Origin: Methanosarcinales archaeon
GTDB taxonomy: Archaea; Halobacteriota; Syntropharchaeia; Alkanophagales; Methanospirareceae
DNA: 40,755 nt
Assembly: GCA_025464275.1 (NCBI GenBank)
Contig: JAODGR010000043.1
Span: forward strand, 1-40,755
Direction of reading: 5' to 3'
Of the stretch, positions 6,997-15,388 are shown in pieces; position 1 is the stretch's first letter, and every line of letters begins with the position of its first letter. The position numbers and the translations under genes were made by a program. The notes under the pieces are model-generated. The model did no database searches and was not told where the DNA came from. It saw only the letters and a program-made list of their open reading frames with translations.

Positions 6997-7422
6997 CTAT
7001 TCCGGGGGAGGGGAATAGAACTTTGTAACACACGCCGGGTTTCTCGTTAGTATATTCCTGACAGAAACAATGCCAACGAGCTTGTCATCATCGATCACCG
7101 GCAGCCTTCTTATACCCTTCTCTGCCAGTATCTCACATGCCTTCTCCACCGATGTGGTGGGTTCTACGGTTATCAGAGGGGAGGACATTATCTCCTTCGC
7201 TCTCACCTCTCTGGGTATCCTGTCCTTCATCTTCATCGTGAGCTTCAATGCTATATCACGGTCTGTTATTATACCCACCGGCTTACCATCTCTTGTGATC
7301 ACCACACTGCCCACACCTGACAGTTCCATATCCTTCGATATCTGAGTCACCGGCGTATCCTCTTCCGCGGTTATCACCTTCGGTGTCATTATATCCCCCA
7401 CTTCCAGCATCTCCATCGCCAT
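6997..7422 (-). CDS. CBS-pair protein, 141 residues
   Basis: Two CBS motifs make up the whole protein: VGDIMTPKVITAEEDTPVTQ with GVGSVVITRDGKPVGIITDRDIALK, and AKEIMSSPLITVEPTTSVEKACEIL with GIRRLPVIDDDKLVGIVSVRNI (cited in part). CBS pairs bind adenine nucleotides or SAM and sense energy state. With no attached catalytic domain, it is a stand-alone sensor that would act on a partner protein. It is closely related to the N-terminal half of the CBS protein encoded just upstream (7527-8315), so the two probably arose by duplication. The last residues (FYSPPPE) form a short tail. Confidence 0.88.
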   Translation of the reverse strand: MAMEMLEVGDIMTPKVITAEEDTPVTQISKDMELSGVGSVVITRDGKPVGIITDRDIALKLTMKMKDRIPREVRAKEIMSSPLITVEPTTSVEKACEILAEKGIRRLPVIDDDKLVGIVSVRNILTRNPACVTKFYSPPPE

Positions 7423-7526
7423 TTATTCTTTCACCTCTTTCACCATTCTGTTCTGTTCTCTCTCTCCTTTAATCCCGGAGTATAAATAGTATAAATAAAT
7501 CTTTCGTTTTTGTTCCCCTCACGGTC

Positions 7527-8315
7527 TCATGGGCGGGTCCTCTTGAAAGGTAAGCGGAGCTCCTTACCCGTGCCATGCCGGTAATCGCGGAACCAGAATA
7601 CACCGGATGCGAAGCTGGAAATTGACTGCCGCTTCCTCCAGTGTGTGATATGCCTCAATCTCCTCAGCACCGTCTCCAGCCTCTTCCGGTGCTCAGCCCT
7701 TGAGGGCTCGCCCAGATGATTATAAAGCTCCTCGAATCTCTCATATACCTCTCTGAGCTCTTTATCATCGGTATAAAAGTTCACAAGCTCCTCCAGTTCA
7801 TCATGTACCTCCTTCACCCGCTCCTTGTAGTGGTCTATCTCATTCATCATGAAGAACGCTTCACCCTCACTCAAAGCTCGTTCAAGCCGGTCAAGTGTCC
7901 ATCCGCTGGCTAACACCCGCACCCGGGGATAGACCCGCCGGGCACACTCTGGCTCATGGGATAATACGTTTCTCAGGCTGACAATACCCACCAGTATGCC
8001 ATTTTCAACCACCGGCAGCCTCTTTATCTGCTTCTTCGCAAGAAGTTCACACGCATCACTCAATGACCTCTCCGGGTCAATGGTTATCAGGGGTGAGGAC
8101 ATTATCTCTTTTGCTTTTACCTCACCAGCCCTCCTGTCTTTTAGAATGATCTTCAATGCCACGTCACGCTCGGTAATAATACCCGCTGGATTGCCTCCTG
8201 AGGTGATCACTACACTGCCGATACCCAGCTCTGCCATGTCCTTCACTACCTCTCTTACGGGTGTATCTTCATCCTCGGTTATTATGGGTGTGCTCATTAT
8301 ATCGCGTACTTTCAT
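7527..8315 (-). CDS. CBS-pair protein with a C-terminal helical domain
   Basis: 262 residues. Residues 1-125 are a CBS pair very like the neighbouring 141-residue protein. Residues 135-215 are strongly helical and charged (ERALSEGEAFFMMNEIDHY, EVHDELEELVNFY), consistent with a coiled or helical-bundle domain. The last 45 residues are basic with several aromatics. The C-terminal part matches no family I know. The start follows GGGGAG. It is the third gene of an apparent operon with the DUF2111 and membrane protein genes (gaps of 5 and 15 bases), which suggests that it relays an adenylate signal to one of them. Confidence 0.82.
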   Translation of the reverse strand: MKVRDIMSTPIITEDEDTPVREVVKDMAELGIGSVVITSGGNPAGIITERDVALKIILKDRRAGEVKAKEIMSSPLITIDPERSLSDACELLAKKQIKRLPVVENGILVGIVSLRNVLSHEPECARRVYPRVRVLASGWTLDRLERALSEGEAFFMMNEIDHYKERVKEVHDELEELVNFYTDDKELREVYERFEELYNHLGEPSRAEHRKRLETVLRRLRHITHWRKRQSISSFASGVFWFRDYRHGTGKELRLPFKRTRP

Positions 8316-8330
8316 CTCCCCTTTACCTCG

Positions 8331-8801
8331 CTACTGTTTGAATAGCAATATGTAATCGCCATGCACCTTCTTAAGAAGTTTCGCCAGCCACATCACCACG
8401 CAATAGAATATCACCAGCATGATATATCTTATATCCCGGTATAGGAAATCCAGAGGTAGTGGAACTTCTTCTATACCTCCAACACCCGCCAGTCTATACC
8501 ACCGCATCGCGTAGTAAACGATGACATAGAAGTTGATAGCAGCCACGGAGAAGGCGATCCAGCGATAGATGCTGTTCAATTCCAGCCAGCCTTTCAGCTC
8601 TCTGCTCATCCTGAGGATGTAAGCAAAGAGCGCCCACCCCATTATGAAGAGGGCTACACCGGAGCATACGCTCTCCCAGAGGATTATATGACCGTTAGAA
8701 CTTATAAAAGCCCGCCACAGTATCGCTACCGCCATAATTGCAGCCAGTGTTCTCCGGTTCATCGTGAAATTGGAGAAGGATTCGCGTATACCCAATTTCA
8801 C
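8331..8801 (-). CDS. Membrane protein with four predicted helices
   Basis: 156 residues with hydrophobic segments at about 18-33, 42-63, 83-103 and 128-146, so probably four transmembrane helices. It has a positively charged N-terminus. The frame opens with GTG at 8801; a TTG six bases on has better spacing to GAGGTGA, so the start is uncertain by two codons. I do not recognise the family. It sits between the DUF2111 and CBS genes with 5- and 15-base gaps. Confidence 0.72.
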   Translation of the reverse strand: MKLGIRESFSNFTMNRRTLAAIMAVAILWRAFISSNGHIILWESVCSGVALFIMGWALFAYILRMSRELKGWLELNSIYRWIAFSVAAINFYVIVYYAMRWYRLAGVGGIEEVPLPLDFLYRDIRYIMLVIFYCVVMWLAKLLKKVHGDYILLFKQ

Positions 8802-8806
8802 TCACC

Positions 8807-9247
8807 TCATCGCTTACCCGCAGATGGGTACGCCCTGACCTGTTCGAGCACGTGCGGGAAATCAGCGAATACGGCGCCCAAATCAACGGTTCCCACGACG
8901 TCAAATACGCCAAGAGCTGCTATTGCTTCTCCTTCTCTATTCCGGACAGGAGCGACAACAACCGGTATACCAGCATACCTGCCCTTGAGTAGGGTGGTGC
9001 GAATAACACGATTCTCGTTCAGCACCTTCTCCAGCACCGGACCGGTGTACTCATAATTGACCACTTCCCCCCTCTCCACACGGACACCTCTCCTGTTCTT
9101 ACTTCGCATCGCCACGGGTATGATGAGCAAATCATTCACCGCTTTGGCTATCGGTGCGAGCTCTTCCGCAGTTGAGTCTTCACTTATCACTATATCTCTG
9201 CTTCTGCTCCTACTTCTACTCCTACTATCTGTACTTTCCATTTCCAT
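8807..9247 (-). CDS. DUF2111 family protein
   Basis: 146 residues. The block SEDSTAEELAPIAKAVNDLL, then RSKNRRGVRVERGEVV, YTGPVLEKVLNENRVI and GIPVVVAPVRNREGEAIAALG matches the archaeal DUF2111 family, found mainly in methanogens and relatives, function unknown. The fold looks PAS- or GAF-like (alternating strands with a ligand-pocket-like hydrophobic core), which is my inference. The first 17 residues contain an Arg-Ser repeat (SRSRSRSR) encoded by a six-base tandem repeat at about 9197-9230. It is the first gene of the DUF2111-membrane-CBS operon. Confidence 0.78.
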   Translation of the reverse strand: MEMESTDSRSRSRSRSRDIVISEDSTAEELAPIAKAVNDLLIIPVAMRSKNRRGVRVERGEVVNYEYTGPVLEKVLNENRVIRTTLLKGRYAGIPVVVAPVRNREGEAIAALGVFDVVGTVDLGAVFADFPHVLEQVRAYPSAGKR

Positions 9248-9344
9248 TTCTCACACTCTTACAGCTATCACAGAACAGAGGTAGCCAGCCCCTTTTATAC
9301 TTTCCCTTTTCCCTTCCAGACTTCCGGTTCAGTTCTTCAGTTCT

Positions 9345-10634
9345 TCAACCCATGGTATTACCGATTTGTGGTGTAAATGGTTCCTTCTCTGCTGCTTCCG
9401 TTTCCACCCCACTGGTGAGCCTGGCATGGGGTCTGTGCACCCTCAGTACGTCCAGACCGGGCAATGACTTACCCGCGAGATACATCAACAATGCACCACC
9501 AGCCAGACTGACGTAGCCTTTCTCACTCTCGCTCTTCATCCGCTCCATATCGAGCATATCCAGTACGGATGAGGTATGCCCACCACCGATGAGATGGAAT
9601 GCATCAGAGGCAGAGATGGCTTTTAATAGTGCTTTTGTACCCTCTGCAAACTGCTCATTCTCACACACGCCCGCAGGACCTTTCATTATCACCGTACCCG
9701 CATTCATTATTATCTCACGGTATATCCTGCATGTCTCTTCACCGATATCCAGTGCCCGCTGAGCGGGTGCCAGGGCGTGTACACTCAGTTCCTCACGGTT
9801 GCCCTCGACCTCCACTGCCACATCCACCGGGTATAATATCCTGCCTGAGAGCATGAGCTTCTTCGCCCTCTTCAAACTACTGAGGTACTTCTTCTTATGC
9901 TCTTCATCCATCTCTGCTGCGCCGGCTGCGTACATGAAGATGTTACCAATAACGCCGGTGGTCAGTATAGCATCGGCTTTACCAGCCCTCAAAACGAACG
10001 CCATCACATCAAGCACGTCTTCCGGCTTGGAACCGCCGAGTACATATACGATGGGGCGCTCCTCATGTGCCCTCTCCAGTGCCGCCAGCTCCTTCTCCAT
10101 CTGCCTGCCCACACACGAGTCCATCACCTTCGGGAAGCCGACAATCGAGGCATGTGCACGATGAGCAACGGAGAAGGCATCGTTTATGAAGTAGTCCGCA
10201 TGAGCGGCGAGCGTACGCACGAGATTCGACTTAGAATGCCGCTCAGGTGTTCGCTTGAGCGCCTCTTCAGGGTCCATACGCACGTTCTCAAGTAATATAG
10301 CCTCACCATCGCTCAGCGTGTCCATCGCGTTCCGCGCTCTTTCACCCGTTATGTCAGGCACGTAACCGATATCCACAAATCGGCGTAGCAATCGCGCATG
10401 CTGTGCCAGCGTGAGGAAATCAGGCTTACCCGCCCTACCCTGATGGGCGATAGCCACAACACGCGCACCCATCTCCTGCAACTCCCTTATCGTCTCGGCA
10501 TGACGCACTATACGCTCATTCAGCTTCACTTCACCGTTAATCACGGTGGAATTCACATCAATCCGCAGCAGCACCGTCTTGCCTTCCACCAGGAAGTCAT
10601 CCACCAGCGTAAAATCTTCCAGTTTATATACCAT
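9345..10634 (-). CDS. pgk: Phosphoglycerate kinase
   Basis: 429 residues, slightly long for the family. It interconverts 1,3-bisphosphoglycerate + ADP and 3-phosphoglycerate + ATP. Landmarks are RIDVN (24-28), HQGRAGKPD (64-72), NDAFSVAHRAHAS (151-163), the nucleotide region GGSKPEDV (200-207) and GGGHTS (350-355). It overlaps the end of the upstream glycosyltransferase gene by 11 bases and ends the carbohydrate operon. The last ~25 residues (SGVETEAAEKEPFTP...) extend beyond the usual C-terminus. In an Mcr-based archaeon it most likely works in the gluconeogenic direction, feeding sugar phosphates to the glycan genes beside it. Confidence 0.95.
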   Translation of the reverse strand: MVYKLEDFTLVDDFLVEGKTVLLRIDVNSTVINGEVKLNERIVRHAETIRELQEMGARVVAIAHQGRAGKPDFLTLAQHARLLRRFVDIGYVPDITGERARNAMDTLSDGEAILLENVRMDPEEALKRTPERHSKSNLVRTLAAHADYFINDAFSVAHRAHASIVGFPKVMDSCVGRQMEKELAALERAHEERPIVYVLGGSKPEDVLDVMAFVLRAGKADAILTTGVIGNIFMYAAGAAEMDEEHKKKYLSSLKRAKKLMLSGRILYPVDVAVEVEGNREELSVHALAPAQRALDIGEETCRIYREIIMNAGTVIMKGPAGVCENEQFAEGTKALLKAISASDAFHLIGGGHTSSVLDMLDMERMKSESEKGYVSLAGGALLMYLAGKSLPGLDVLRVHRPHARLTSGVETEAAEKEPFTPQIGNTMG

Positions 10635-11805
10635 CTATACCATCTCCCCCCAAAATCTCCTCATACACACCCATGGTCATCTTCGCGATATTATCCCATG
10701 AGAAGCCTTCCGCGGTCTTCCGTCCATTGGAGCCCATCCATCTCCCGTGCTCAAAGTCGCTGAATATCGCCTTTATACCCCATGCGATGGAACCCGGATT
10801 GTCGTATACCTTCAGTCCGTTCACATCATGCCAGACGTAATCGAAGCCATTGTGTGTTACTACGATGGGTTTTCCCGCAGCCCATGCCTCCAGCGCCACG
10901 ATGCCAAAGGGCTCATTCCTTGAGGGAATGCAGACCACATCGCATGCCTTATAGCAGTTCACAAGCTCGCCATCGGGTATATATCCCAGGAAGCGGCATG
11001 CATGCTCCACGTTAAGCTCCCATGCCCGGTGTTCCAGCCCGGCTCTCATGTAACCATCGCCGACGAAGAGGAACTTGGCATCAGGGAAGTCAGGCAGTAT
11101 AGAGGGTATGGCTTCTAACAGCAAGTCCGCTCCTTTCTGGATGGTCATCCTCCCTACAAAGAGGCACAGCGGGTCCCAAACACCGATGGCAAGCCTCTTC
11201 TTCACACCCCTCCAGGGGTCCACAAAGCCGTTAAATTTGCTCAGTGAGACACCATTCGGAATCATTGCCATCTTCCAGTCCTCGAAGTTGTATATCCACT
11301 TCGCTTCCTTCTTTATCGTATCTGAAGTGGTGATTATCTTATCCGCGAGGAATCCACCATACCATTCGAGGTTCCTTATGTCACGTGATTGCCCCTCATA
11401 GAAGACATTACCACACCTCCCGTACTCGGTTGAGTGGAGTGTGAAGACGATCTTCTTAGCCCTTGCGTTCTTTATCTCCGCGAGCGCATTCACGGTCATC
11501 CAGTCATGTCCGTGAACGATATCGAAGTTGCCGGCGACATCCTCGGTCTGGAAGAAGTGGTATGCGAAGGAGTGGCACATATTATTCATCTCCTCCACGA
11601 AGTTGGGATTCAGGTCGAACGGGCAGCGGTGATAGTGCACACCGTCTATCACCTCATACCACCGCTGCCCACCGCCCATGCGGGTGAAGACATGCACCTC
11701 GTTACCCAGCCGCTGCAATGCAGCAGCGAGTTCAGAGACATGTGATGCCACCCCGCCAACCGGTATGGAATGCAATGACTCCCAGCTCAATAATGCTATC
11801 CTCAT
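10624..11805 (-). CDS. GT4-family glycosyltransferase (glycogen synthase-like)
   Basis: 393 residues with a GT-B fold. The N-terminal domain begins MRIALLSWESLH and has the acceptor/donor loop GGVASHVSELAAAL (17-30) and HGHDW. The C-terminal domain has GRMTIQKGADLLLEA and the nucleotide-sugar EX7E motif in NEPFGIVALEAWAAGKP. The family transfers sugars from NDP-sugars with retention of configuration; archaeal members of this shape are usually linked to alpha-glucan or trehalose-like synthesis. It is placed after the nucleotidyltransferase gene and before pgk, which fits an operon that makes the NDP-sugar and then polymerises it. No membrane segment. Confidence 0.9.
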   Translation of the reverse strand: MRIALLSWESLHSIPVGGVASHVSELAAALQRLGNEVHVFTRMGGGQRWYEVIDGVHYHRCPFDLNPNFVEEMNNMCHSFAYHFFQTEDVAGNFDIVHGHDWMTVNALAEIKNARAKKIVFTLHSTEYGRCGNVFYEGQSRDIRNLEWYGGFLADKIITTSDTIKKEAKWIYNFEDWKMAMIPNGVSLSKFNGFVDPWRGVKKRLAIGVWDPLCLFVGRMTIQKGADLLLEAIPSILPDFPDAKFLFVGDGYMRAGLEHRAWELNVEHACRFLGYIPDGELVNCYKACDVVCIPSRNEPFGIVALEAWAAGKPIVVTHNGFDYVWHDVNGLKVYDNPGSIAWGIKAIFSDFEHGRWMGSNGRKTAEGFSWDNIAKMTMGVYEEILGGDGIDGI

Positions 11806-11900
11806 CTCTTATCCCGCCTTCCTCCTTTCTACGAACCTTTCCTTATCCTTTTCCTTATCCTTATCCTCACCACGCCTCACCTGCTGCTGCCTCACTCTCA

Positions 11901-12230
11901 CTATTTCCGGTTCCGGTGGAAGAACTCCTGCAGTTCCGCGTAGCGCTCATTGATGACCTCCTTGAATGCACCCGGCATCTCCCGGATTCGCATTGCCGTC
12001 TCTTCATCACCGAGATATTCTATCCATGATGCGAGCCACGGCGCCTCCGTCTCGGAGAATGCATCGAGATTCTCCACCAGCTCACTCAGGTTCCTTATCG
12101 CCTTACCCTGGTTCAGGTAATAGGGCTCCTTACCCACGGGTTCAAATAGTGAATTTGCAAGCCTTGCAAGCTCCTTCTTCTTATCCGCAATCTTTCTCAG
12201 GGTTCCCTTCTTCGTTACTTTCATTGACAT
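11901..12230 (-). CDS. Unknown helical protein in the carbohydrate operon, 109 residues
   Basis: Not recognised. It is entirely helical by appearance: a basic N-terminus (MSMKVTKKGTLRKIADKKKE), a middle helix with conserved-looking YLNQGKAIRNLSEL, and a C-terminal EVINERYAELQEFFHRNRK. The ATG overlaps the end of the nucleotidyltransferase gene by 10 bases and uses its GAGGAGGTGATG as ribosome binding site, so it is translationally coupled. The placement between nucleotidyltransferase and glycosyltransferase suggests a structural or regulatory partner of one of them. Confidence 0.72.
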   Translation of the reverse strand: MSMKVTKKGTLRKIADKKKELARLANSLFEPVGKEPYYLNQGKAIRNLSELVENLDAFSETEAPWLASWIEYLGDEETAMRIREMPGAFKEVINERYAELQEFFHRNRK

Positions 12231-13720
12231 ACCATCACCTCCTCCCTCGATTTCGGGTTTGAGACCGACTCTAACTCCGGCTCTAACTTCGGCTTCGAGT
12301 CCAGCTCCTGCTTCAGCTCCCTTATACGGTCCTCTATCATGCTGGTCAGCTCATCCCTGGGTCTCCACCACTCCACCTCCATGAGTTCACTCGCCAGTTT
12401 CGCATCGCCTAAGACCTCTCTTATCCAGGTGGCGAAATCATTGTGACCCTCCCTGAGATGGAAGTATATCGACCTCTTATCCACCCTCTTCAGTAGATAG
12501 AGGAAGGTTTCCAGGCTATGTGCAACCAGTCCAGTGTGAACGACCCTGCCGCCCCTTCGCATATTGAAGTAGAAAGCCTCTTCATCCGGTACGTTACGGA
12601 GTATATTCCCGCTGCCGCTGCTGCTCTTGTTACCATTGCAATCAAACTCGAATCTGACGAACCTCTTCAGGGTCTCATCCACAGTTGTGCGATGAGGAAT
12701 GGATATAAAGGGCCATATCCTGCCCCCATATACCTCCACATCATCACCGAATACACACTGAGGACCCACAATCGCCTGCTTCACCGTCGCATTCTCACCC
12801 ATCTGTGTCTTCTCGCCTATCACGCAGTGCTCCAGACTCGAATTCCTGGCGATGTACACACCCTCGAACAGGACTGCGCCTGGACCCACGGAGCAGCCCT
12901 CTTCCACCACCGTAGAGTCTCCGATCACCGCGGGTCCGGTTATCCCGGCACCGTTTATCTCCACATTCGCACCTATGAAGACATCCTGCTCTGACCGTTT
13001 CAATAGCCATTCAGTGGCTCGCATGTACCCCTCTGGCTGACCGACGTCAGCCCAGAAATTCGTCTCCGCCAGTCTGTACCCCGATATCCTGCCTTCTCCT
13101 TCGTGTAGTGCCTGAATTCGGGGGAACAGGTCCTTAGCGAAGTCGAAGGGTGTATTATCAGGTACATACTCCATCACTGAAGGCTCTATTATGTATATCC
13201 CCGTACTTGCGAGGTTGGTGAAGCACTCATCAGGTGATGGCTTCTCCATGAACCTCTTTACACGCTCATGCTCATCGAGCTCCGCTATGCCATAATTCCA
13301 CGGGTCTGAGACAGGGGTTAAAGCAATGGTCACAAGCGCTCCCGAGTCATAATGATGCTCTATCATCCCTCTCAGGTCCATGTCAGTGATATTATCGCCC
13401 TGTATCACCACGAAAGGCTCCCCCTCTACTTCCAAACCCGCGTTCTTCACAGAGCCGGCGGTTCCCAGTGGTGAGTGCTCCGCAGGGAACGATAGCGAGA
13501 GATGCCCGTCTCCACGGTACCTGAAGTTGAAGTGGTCTATGATCAACTGCCGGAGATAAGTCGTCGTCACCACTATCTCATTCAACCCGTGAGAAACAAG
13601 GTAATCCACCACATGGTCTATTACAGGTCTGTCAACCAGCGGTACCAGGGGCTTCGGTCTCGTGAATGTGAGTGGACGAAGCCTGGTTCCAAACCCACCA
13701 GCCAAAACTACCGCTTTCAT
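12221..13720 (-). CDS. Sugar-1-phosphate nucleotidyltransferase with left-handed beta-helix and DUF5752-like domain
   Basis: 499 residues in three parts. Residues 1-235 are a nucleotidyltransferase domain with GGFGTRLRPLTFTRPKPLVP (8-27), the GDN metal site and a FMEKP motif. Residues 250-345 hold repeated hexapeptides (VFIGANVEINGAGITGPAVIG) of a left-handed beta-helix. Residues about 375-465 (EEAFYFN..., FHLREGHNDFATWIREVLGD) resemble the DUF5752 domain often found with archaeal glycan genes. The last 35 residues are a Glu/Pro/Lys-rich tail encoded by a repetitive tract. The enzyme makes an NDP-sugar, probably NDP-glucose or GDP-mannose; which one cannot be told from sequence alone. First gene of the carbohydrate operon. 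Confidence 0.88.
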   Translation of the reverse strand: MKAVVLAGGFGTRLRPLTFTRPKPLVPLVDRPVIDHVVDYLVSHGLNEIVVTTTYLRQLIIDHFNFRYRGDGHLSLSFPAEHSPLGTAGSVKNAGLEVEGEPFVVIQGDNITDMDLRGMIEHHYDSGALVTIALTPVSDPWNYGIAELDEHERVKRFMEKPSPDECFTNLASTGIYIIEPSVMEYVPDNTPFDFAKDLFPRIQALHEGEGRISGYRLAETNFWADVGQPEGYMRATEWLLKRSEQDVFIGANVEINGAGITGPAVIGDSTVVEEGCSVGPGAVLFEGVYIARNSSLEHCVIGEKTQMGENATVKQAIVGPQCVFGDDVEVYGGRIWPFISIPHRTTVDETLKRFVRFEFDCNGNKSSSGSGNILRNVPDEEAFYFNMRRGGRVVHTGLVAHSLETFLYLLKRVDKRSIYFHLREGHNDFATWIREVLGDAKLASELMEVEWWRPRDELTSMIEDRIRELKQELDSKPKLEPELESVSNPKSREEVMVCQ

Positions 13721-13804
13721 TTCAGCTATCCTCCACTAAGCATCTTTACTGTGGCACCCAGAAATAGCAATTTGAGAAGAGGTGTGGGTGAGTGAGATAA
13801 TTTT

Positions 13805-13818
13805 TTTCCTTATGGAAA
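13805..13818. promoter_or_regulatory. Dyad upstream of the ribbon-helix-helix gene
   Basis: TTTCC-TTAT-GGAAA (13805-13818) is an exact inverted repeat with the same centre and nearly the same arms as the core of the dyad at 4129-4144. It lies just before a TATA box (TTTTATATAT, about 13824-13833) that would start transcription some 15 bases before the 13873 start. The position between regulator genes and the shared sequence suggest a common operator. Confidence 0.45.
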
Positions 13819-13872
13819 TTCTATTTTATATATTGTGATAATTTACTTTAACATAGCACGACGTGAGATTGG

Positions 13873-14577
13873 ATGATACGAAAGAACATCTCATTGCATG
13901 AAGAGGACATGAAGAAGATAGCGAAGATAGTGGAGCAACAGGAGGGTAATCTCAGCGCTGCGATACGGGAGATCATCGATTTCGTGGATTTCATGCTCCG
14001 TAAATTTGGCAGTCTGGAGGAGGCGAGGAAGGTGGAGAGGAGGGCAAAGGGGGTGTGTCTACCACATGGTCTGCTTAACTGGTTCCTCAGATATACAGAG
14101 GCTTGCCTACCGGACGAGAGTGCGGTTGAGAGTATAGAGGAGATACGCGAGATAGATACAATCTCAGACCTTATAGAGGTGGTGGATATGGGCTTCCCCG
14201 TTGAACTCAACATCACCCCCGAGGCTGAGCGAGACCCGGGGGAGGTGGAGATACATCTAACCGGTGAGAAGATGTATGCGGAGTTCGTGGCGAAGGTCAT
14301 TGCCTGCTTCCTCGGCGAGAGCAGGGGGATGAAGGTGGAAGACCTATCACGCCATGGCGCATCCATCACTCTCAGGATGAGGAGAGTGGGCGTGGGGAGC
14401 AGGGATAGGGAGAGCGATTACAGGACAGTGCGTAAGAGCCTGCTAAAATACTTCGGTGCAAGGCACGTCATGATGCAGGAGATACTGGATAAGCCCCGCT
14501 TCTGGAACGACATGATAAATGCCACTGCAGACTGGGGTGATGTGCAAAGATACAAGTATCCGCGGTTGTACAGGTAG
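13873..14577 (+). CDS. Ribbon-helix-helix regulator with a large C-terminal domain
   Basis: 234 residues. The first ~45 (MIRKNISLHEEDMKKIAKIV...GNLSAAIREIIDFVDFML) are a ribbon-helix-helix DNA-binding unit: a short strand, helix, G-N-L-S-A-A turn and second helix. The remaining ~185 residues contain the strands VELNITPEAE and VEIHLTGEKM, then a helix with a single Cys (ACFLGE), then SITLRMRRV, suggesting an alpha/beta ligand-binding domain. The C-terminus ends WGDVQRYKYPRLYR. I know archaeal proteins of this architecture only as uncharacterised regulators. It has its own promoter with a dyad, and diverges from the carbohydrate operon, for which it is a plausible regulator. Confidence 0.75.
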   Translation: MIRKNISLHEEDMKKIAKIVEQQEGNLSAAIREIIDFVDFMLRKFGSLEEARKVERRAKGVCLPHGLLNWFLRYTEACLPDESAVESIEEIREIDTISDLIEVVDMGFPVELNITPEAERDPGEVEIHLTGEKMYAEFVAKVIACFLGESRGMKVEDLSRHGASITLRMRRVGVGSRDRESDYRTVRKSLLKYFGARHVMMQEILDKPRFWNDMINATADWGDVQRYKYPRLYR

Positions 14578-14600
14578 GACACGGGAATGACAGGAGAGCA

Positions 14601-14957
14601 TCACATCCCCCTGATGATGCTCTTTATCCGCTCTATCTTCGGCTTGATTGTATCATAATCTATCCCCTTATCCACCGCAACGAGGAGGATGAATCCTTCA
14701 CATCTCTCTGCCACTACTGTACCACCGTCCGCTTTCACTCTCAGCTCATCCATATCGCCCATATTCAGTATCTTTATGCATTTCTCCGCTGTCCTTACCA
14801 TCATCGCCACCACCACGGAGAGAGAAGAGACCGTCTCCATGATATGCCTGTTCCTGAATTCCACCATCACTCCATTCCTCGTGATAACTGCGGAAGCATT
14901 CACTCCTGCGGTGCCTACCAGTTCCTTCAGCGCTTCCCCGAGCTCTTCTCCCGCCAT
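14601..14957 (-). CDS. Roadblock/LC7-domain protein
   Basis: 118 residues. The pattern (helix LGEALKELVGTAGVNASAVI, strand, helix with VSSLSVVVAMMVRTAEKCI, then strands DELRVKADGGTVVAERCEGFILLVAV and a last helix) is the roadblock/LC7 fold. Archaeal roadblock proteins usually partner small Ras-like GTPases or regulate polarity and signalling. No GTPase gene is adjacent. It is co-directional with the membrane protein gene seven bases upstream, so the two may form a membrane-linked signalling pair. Confidence 0.85.
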   Translation of the reverse strand: MAGEELGEALKELVGTAGVNASAVITRNGVMVEFRNRHIMETVSSLSVVVAMMVRTAEKCIKILNMGDMDELRVKADGGTVVAERCEGFILLVAVDKGIDYDTIKPKIERIKSIIRGM

Positions 14958-14964
14958 CTTATCT

Positions 14965-15276
14965 TCACTTGCCCCCCTCTTCCGCCCATAGTCTCAATGC
15001 CGCTCTCGCCAGCATGTATATACCAGCCACCAGTGTGAGCCTGCAAACCACCAGCATCGCTCTGCCCCACGGGATAAGCTCATACATGCTGGCATAGGTA
15101 TAATAAGCTCTGAATAGTGAACTGAGAGCCATTAGAATACCGGAGCCTGCTACCACATTCCAGCCATGCCTGAATATGACAAACTGGAACTTCCGCCCGG
15201 CGTGGATAGCGAATACAGCAATCAAAATCCCCGCTGCAAGGTCGACCAATTCCAGTACAGTCGCGCTCTCTATCAT
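14965..15276 (-). CDS. Small membrane protein with three predicted helices
   Basis: 103 residues with hydrophobic segments at about 7-25, 37-58 and 70-93. It ends in a charged WAEEGGK tail. I do not recognise the family; MFS or sensor-type three-helix input domains have this look. It is followed after seven bases by the roadblock gene on the same strand. Confidence 0.7.
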   Translation of the reverse strand: MIESATVLELVDLAAGILIAVFAIHAGRKFQFVIFRHGWNVVAGSGILMALSSLFRAYYTYASMYELIPWGRAMLVVCRLTLVAGIYMLARAALRLWAEEGGK

Positions 15277-15388
15277 CTCCGCTCCGCTTTCGATAATGGT
15301 TAACAGCCAATAGCTAATAGAATGTAGAAGGCGGGCGATTAAAATAAAAAATTATATATAATGGATGCAGTAATCATAGAAGTGCAGA

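Noticed and set aside
9197..9230. Arg-Ser repeat as a eukaryotic-type RS splicing domain
   Set aside because: It is a six-base microsatellite at the end of a DUF2111 protein; no RNA-binding domain is present and the same kind of repeat occurs in unrelated proteins here.
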